Shown piece by piece: positions 60,409 through 64,000 of a DNA stretch of 64,000 bases (position 1 is its first letter; each line of letters opens with the position of its first letter). The stretch is taken from contig CM077599.1 in assembly GCA_039654915.1 (NCBI GenBank), forward strand, positions 7,442,501 through 7,506,500, written 5' to 3'. This stretch comes from Aquilaria yunnanensis (lineage: Eukaryota; Streptophyta; Magnoliopsida; Malvales; Thymelaeaceae). A model generated the notes under the pieces. That model saw only the letters and a list, made by a program, of their open reading frames with translations, was not told the origin of the DNA and ran no database searches. The translations under genes and the position numbers were made by a program.

Positions 60409-63400
60409 ATGGTGGTTCCAAATAAGCTATTCTGCTCGCTAACCCAGCTCCGACCGCTGACGTGCGCGGCGGCATCAATACCGGCGAGGCTGGCGGCTCA
60501 TCCACCGGACCTGGTAAAATGGGTTCAAAGTGCAGGTGGGTTCGTGCACGACGCGCTGAAGATAAAGCAAGACGCCGCCTTTGGGCTCGGCTTGTTAGCG
60601 TCTCGAGAAATTCCACAAGGTTCCGACCTCATCATCCTCCCTGATCACATCCCATTGAGGTCACCCCCTGTCAATGGTGAGGAAGAACACGACACTGTCT
60701 TGCTCGATTTGGCTCGTCGAGTTCCTGGTAGGCTAATCGCTTTCAGTAGCATGGCGCCTTTCTAAGCTTTTTTGTATTTACTACTTCTGAGTTTTTTCTT
60801 TTGTTAGTATATATTTGTTTGTTTTGACTAACATTAGCTCTGCATTTGTTTTGTAAGCCAGTAGCATAGCTCTGTAATTTTTATGATTGAACCTTGAGTT
60901 CTGGCAGATTATACAATAAATTCGTTTTGAATTCTAGGTAATAGGGAGAAGGAGCTATTGGCTTTTAAGTTACAGTAACACTGGTTTACTTGTAAAACGC
61001 ATGGTGTCCCTTCGTGCTCGGGATATTTCTATAGAGAATTTTCACAGTTGCACTAACTCAAGTTAAAACGTGACTGGTGTTTAATTCATATATGAGGAAA
61101 ACTAAGCATGGAACTTTCTTTATGACTTTTACCATATGTTCTCGAACCTGGAGGAAATGTTGTTTTACCTTACTAGTGTTTTCATCACCAAGTATTATCT
61201 TGGGATTGTGCATTTTGGTAACATCATGTGTCTCTTTGTATGGCCCAATATCTTGTGCGGCTTCAGGAAGAGAACTTTGTTTTTTGTTCAGGAAGGGCCA
61301 CTTCGTTGAATCTACTAGTCACATGTTTATGGTCAGGTCTCATTTGAGAATCATTGCCCATGAGCTAGTCACAATTCTGTCACAAAACTATAATTGCTCT
61401 AACGTAGATGCTGTTCTTATAGTTTTCACAACAAGCCTTGTTATGTTATAGTGAGGTTTCTTATCCCACCTGAGTTTTTTAGGCTCATTATGTTAATTTC
61501 TTTTATTAATATATTGAATTAATAATTCTTTTACTATAGGAACCTTTATAATTTGCCCTGTGATTGAGGATTGCATCAATCATCTTATGGCTTGGCTATG
61601 GATCTTGTATTCTTGTTGGTGGTTAACATCAGTATCACCAAATTATGCTGTTTAGTCTTTGAATTTGAGTAATCTTAACATTAAGGGAATTTGACAGAGG
61701 AACTATGGGCTATGAAATTGGGTTTGAAACTTCTGGGAGAGAGAGCAAAGGTTGGTTCCTTTTGGTGGGCATATATCAGCAGCCTACCTGAAACTTACAG
61801 CGTGCCTATCTTCTTTACTGGAGATGATATAAAGAATCTGCAGTATGCTCCCTTACTCTACCAGGTATATGACCTGATATAAGACAGTTAATACCATGTT
61901 TGTGTTAATCTTTTGCCAATAAAAAATGCCCATATTTGTATATGATTCTGAGTAATATATGATCAGAAAGTCAAATTATTATATGGGGAAGTTTCTAATT
62001 TTTTCACTCGTTAAAGCATCAAAATTTACTCTCTTATTAGCGCAGGTAAATAAAAGGTGCCGGTTTCTTCTGGATTTTGCACAAGTAGTTAAGAAAATCC
62101 TTGAAAACATGCCACCCAGCAGTCACCCTTTTGGTGGCCAAGATGTGGATGCATCATCTCTTGGCTGGGCAATGTCGGCTGTCTCAACTAGGGCATTCCG
62201 TTTGTATGGAAAGCTTCAAGACAGAACCCACAATGAGATCCCCATGATGCTTCCGCTAATTGATATGTGCAACCATAGTTTCAACCCAAATTCAAAAATT
62301 GTACAAGGATTGGCCAATACAAGTATGGTAGTAAAGGCAGGTATTGCAATTTTAGAACCTTGTTCCTAACTATAAATTGAAACAACTAATTCTTTCTATC
62401 TGTTTGTCCCTTAGGTTGTGGCAGAAAAGGAGATCAAACAAGAGGAGCCTTTACTGCTTAATTATGGCTGTCTAAGCAATGACTTTTTCCTGTTAGATTA
62501 TGGATTCGTTATACCTTCAAACCCTTATGACTATATTGAACTGAAATATGATGAAGCTCTTCTGGATGCTGCCAGCATGGCTGCTGGGGTCACTTCACCC
62601 AACTTTTCATCTCCAGCTCCTTGGCAGCAAGAAATCCTGTCACAGTTAAACTTAGAGGGGGAAGCAACAGATCTCAAGGTTTGGACCTGTCCTTGCATTG
62701 CCTGGTAATATTTGGTAGTCATGTTGGACATATAAAATTGCTTACTGTGCATGGACTGATGGTGCTAACCCTGTAGATTATTTTCTACATTTAAATACTT
62801 GATTTTTGAGTTTTGGAATGAAGTACATATTTTTGTCAAATCTTCTGGTACTGCACTGATAAGTTCAGCGAAAATTTTTCTTATATCTGTTTTAATGAAA
62901 AGAAAAGAAAAAAAAGGAAAAAGAACTGAATAAAATGGAATAAATCTTGGGAAAACAGCCTTGAAAAGAAAAAAGAAAAAAGAAACAGAATAAAATGGAA
63001 TAAATCTTGGGAAAACAGCCTTTCTACTTTAGCTGGAACTTTCCGAAGTTAGCTTCTAATTCTATGGCAATTTGTTTGTTGAAAAATGAAAAAAAAAAAA
63101 AAAAGAAAAAGAAAAAGAAAAAGAAAAAAGAAATTGAATGAAATGAAATATACTTGTTGTCGGCATTTCAATTATAGTCTCCCTCATCAGGTACTCATAG
63201 GGGGCCCGGAAGTAGTAGATGGACGATTTTTGGCTGCCTTACGAGTAATATTAGCAAGTGATGTGGAGAAAGTTCAGCAACAGGATCTGAGCACCCTCAA
63301 ATCTCTATCATCCGAAGCTCCTCTAGGAATTGAAACAGAAGTGGCTTCTTTCCGCACCATTATTGCCCTTTGTGCAATTGCACTTGAGCATTTCCCCACG

Positions 63401-63571
63401 AAGATCATGGATGATGAGAAGTTGTTGAAACAGGGTGTCTCGGCCGCAAGTGAATTAGCCATCCAGTTCAGAATCCAGAAAAAGTCTCTGATTATAGATG
63501 TAATGAGAGAACTCTCGAGGAGGGTGAAAAAACTTGCATCACTAAGTGCTAATACTGTAAGGAGCTTGTGA
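60409..63571 (+). CDS. SET-domain protein lysine methyltransferase of the Rubisco LSMT type
   Basis: Relatives methylate lysines of plastid or cytosolic proteins using S-adenosylmethionine. Exons: 60409-60727, 61698-61864, 62046-62336, 62415-62678, 63191-63571; 473 aa, similar in length to the Arabidopsis At1g24610 product as I recall it. Junctions are GT-AG except the third, which appears to be GC-AG. The SET part starts with FGLGLLASREIPQGSDLIIL and ends with IDMCNHSFNPNSK (N238-H239-S240) and LLLNYG (Y276), the cofactor and catalytic marks. A Rubisco-substrate-binding type helical domain follows (IELKYDEALLDAASMAAG to the end). The first 30 residues contain few acids and several Ser/Thr/Ala/Arg, compatible with plastid import, but this is inference. 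The substrate is unknown. Confidence 0.92.
62928..63022. repeat. Tandem repeat with 60-bp period in SET intron 4
   Basis: A 35-bp block containing AATGGAATAAATCTTGGGAA occurs at 62928-62962 and again unchanged at 62988-63022, exactly 60 bp apart, with GAAAAAAG-type filler between. Another purine-rich run (AAAAAG)n follows at 63088-63130. Confidence 0.9.
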
Positions 63572-64000
63572 GCTGCAGTTTTGTTTATTCAGGATATTGA
63601 AATAGCATCATCAGTCCATTGTTTCATCCATCCGTTTCTTTATCTATGTACCTTTGGTATTCTTCTTATTCTCACTATTTGAGCATTTATTGCTGGTTCA
63701 CGAAAAAGGACTGAATCTGTTGATTATGGTCTTCCATCTGTACTTGTTTCTGCAAGTAGCATGCTAAAAGCATATGATGTTTGGCTGTGGAAAATATTTC
63801 CATTTTTCCTTTTCCAAATTTTCATGTTAAAGAACATAAAGCTTTGTTTTATATATTTTTCATTTTAATACATGAATTTTCTAGAGTTCAAGAAATAAGA
63901 TTTTCCATATCTTTGTACTCATACTTCTATAAAAGAAAATTTAAAAAAGAAAAATGAAAAAAAAAATTCTTTATAACAAAACACCACCTATCTTTGTCTG
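63572..64000. other. 3' flank of the SET gene
   Basis: AT-rich text that likely includes the 3' untranslated region. No further gene was seen before the window ends. Confidence 0.6.

Noticed and set aside
35917..63571. A biosynthetic or defence gene cluster
   Set aside because: The genes belong to unrelated processes (organelle RNA, nuclear RNA cleavage, ubiquitin transfer, lipid A-type synthesis, lysine methylation) and show no shared motif that I could find.

Overview
The window is nuclear DNA from a flowering plant, most likely a eudicot. Coding islands have plant exon-intron structure with GT-AG junctions, the proteins belong to plant families (MAP70, plant CPSF73-II, mTERF, a P-class PPR protein, the plant LpxC homologue), and the gaps are AT-rich and full of DNA transposon relics. 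I cannot name the species from sequence alone.

Layout. Positions 1-6107 are the right part of a Mutator-like element (MULE). It carries a three-exon transposase on the + strand and a converging, broken GRF zinc-finger gene on the - strand. Positions 6109-14130 hold nested DNA transposons, three hairpin MITEs of one family, and an old tandem duplication. A complete 11-exon MAP70 gene lies on the - strand at 15368-20419. Positions 20900-34430 have no host gene that I can recognise. They contain two non-autonomous MULEs, a CACTA element, two Stowaway MITEs plus a Stowaway-like one, Mutator-type MITEs, a hAT-like element and a hairpin MITE.

From 35.9 kb to the end the window is gene-dense: an intronless PPR gene (-), a 13-exon CPSF73-II/INTS11-type endonuclease (+), an intronless mTERF gene (-), a five-exon membrane RING-H2 E3 ligase (-), a seven-exon LpxC-type deacetylase (-) with a dead LINE in its fourth intron, and a five-exon SET-domain/Rubisco-LSMT-type methyltransferase (+). 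These genes act in different places (microtubules, organelle RNA, nuclear RNA 3' processing, protein turnover, mitochondrial lipid A-type synthesis, protein lysine methylation). I see no sign that they form a cluster with a shared function.

I rebuilt exon structures by hand from splice consensus, reading-frame continuity and family conservation. Coding lengths are multiples of three for all rebuilt host genes: MAP70 629 aa, CPSF73-II 658 aa, RING 348 aa, LpxC 328 aa, SET 473 aa. I found no tRNA, rRNA or CRISPR array, and no system that I would call undescribed. The most instructive observations are a MULE insertion whose unoccupied target survives in a neighbouring duplicate, a MuDR-like two-gene layout with a GRF protein as second gene, a probable GC-AG intron in the SET gene, and pyrimidine tracts sitting just behind several 5' splice sites.
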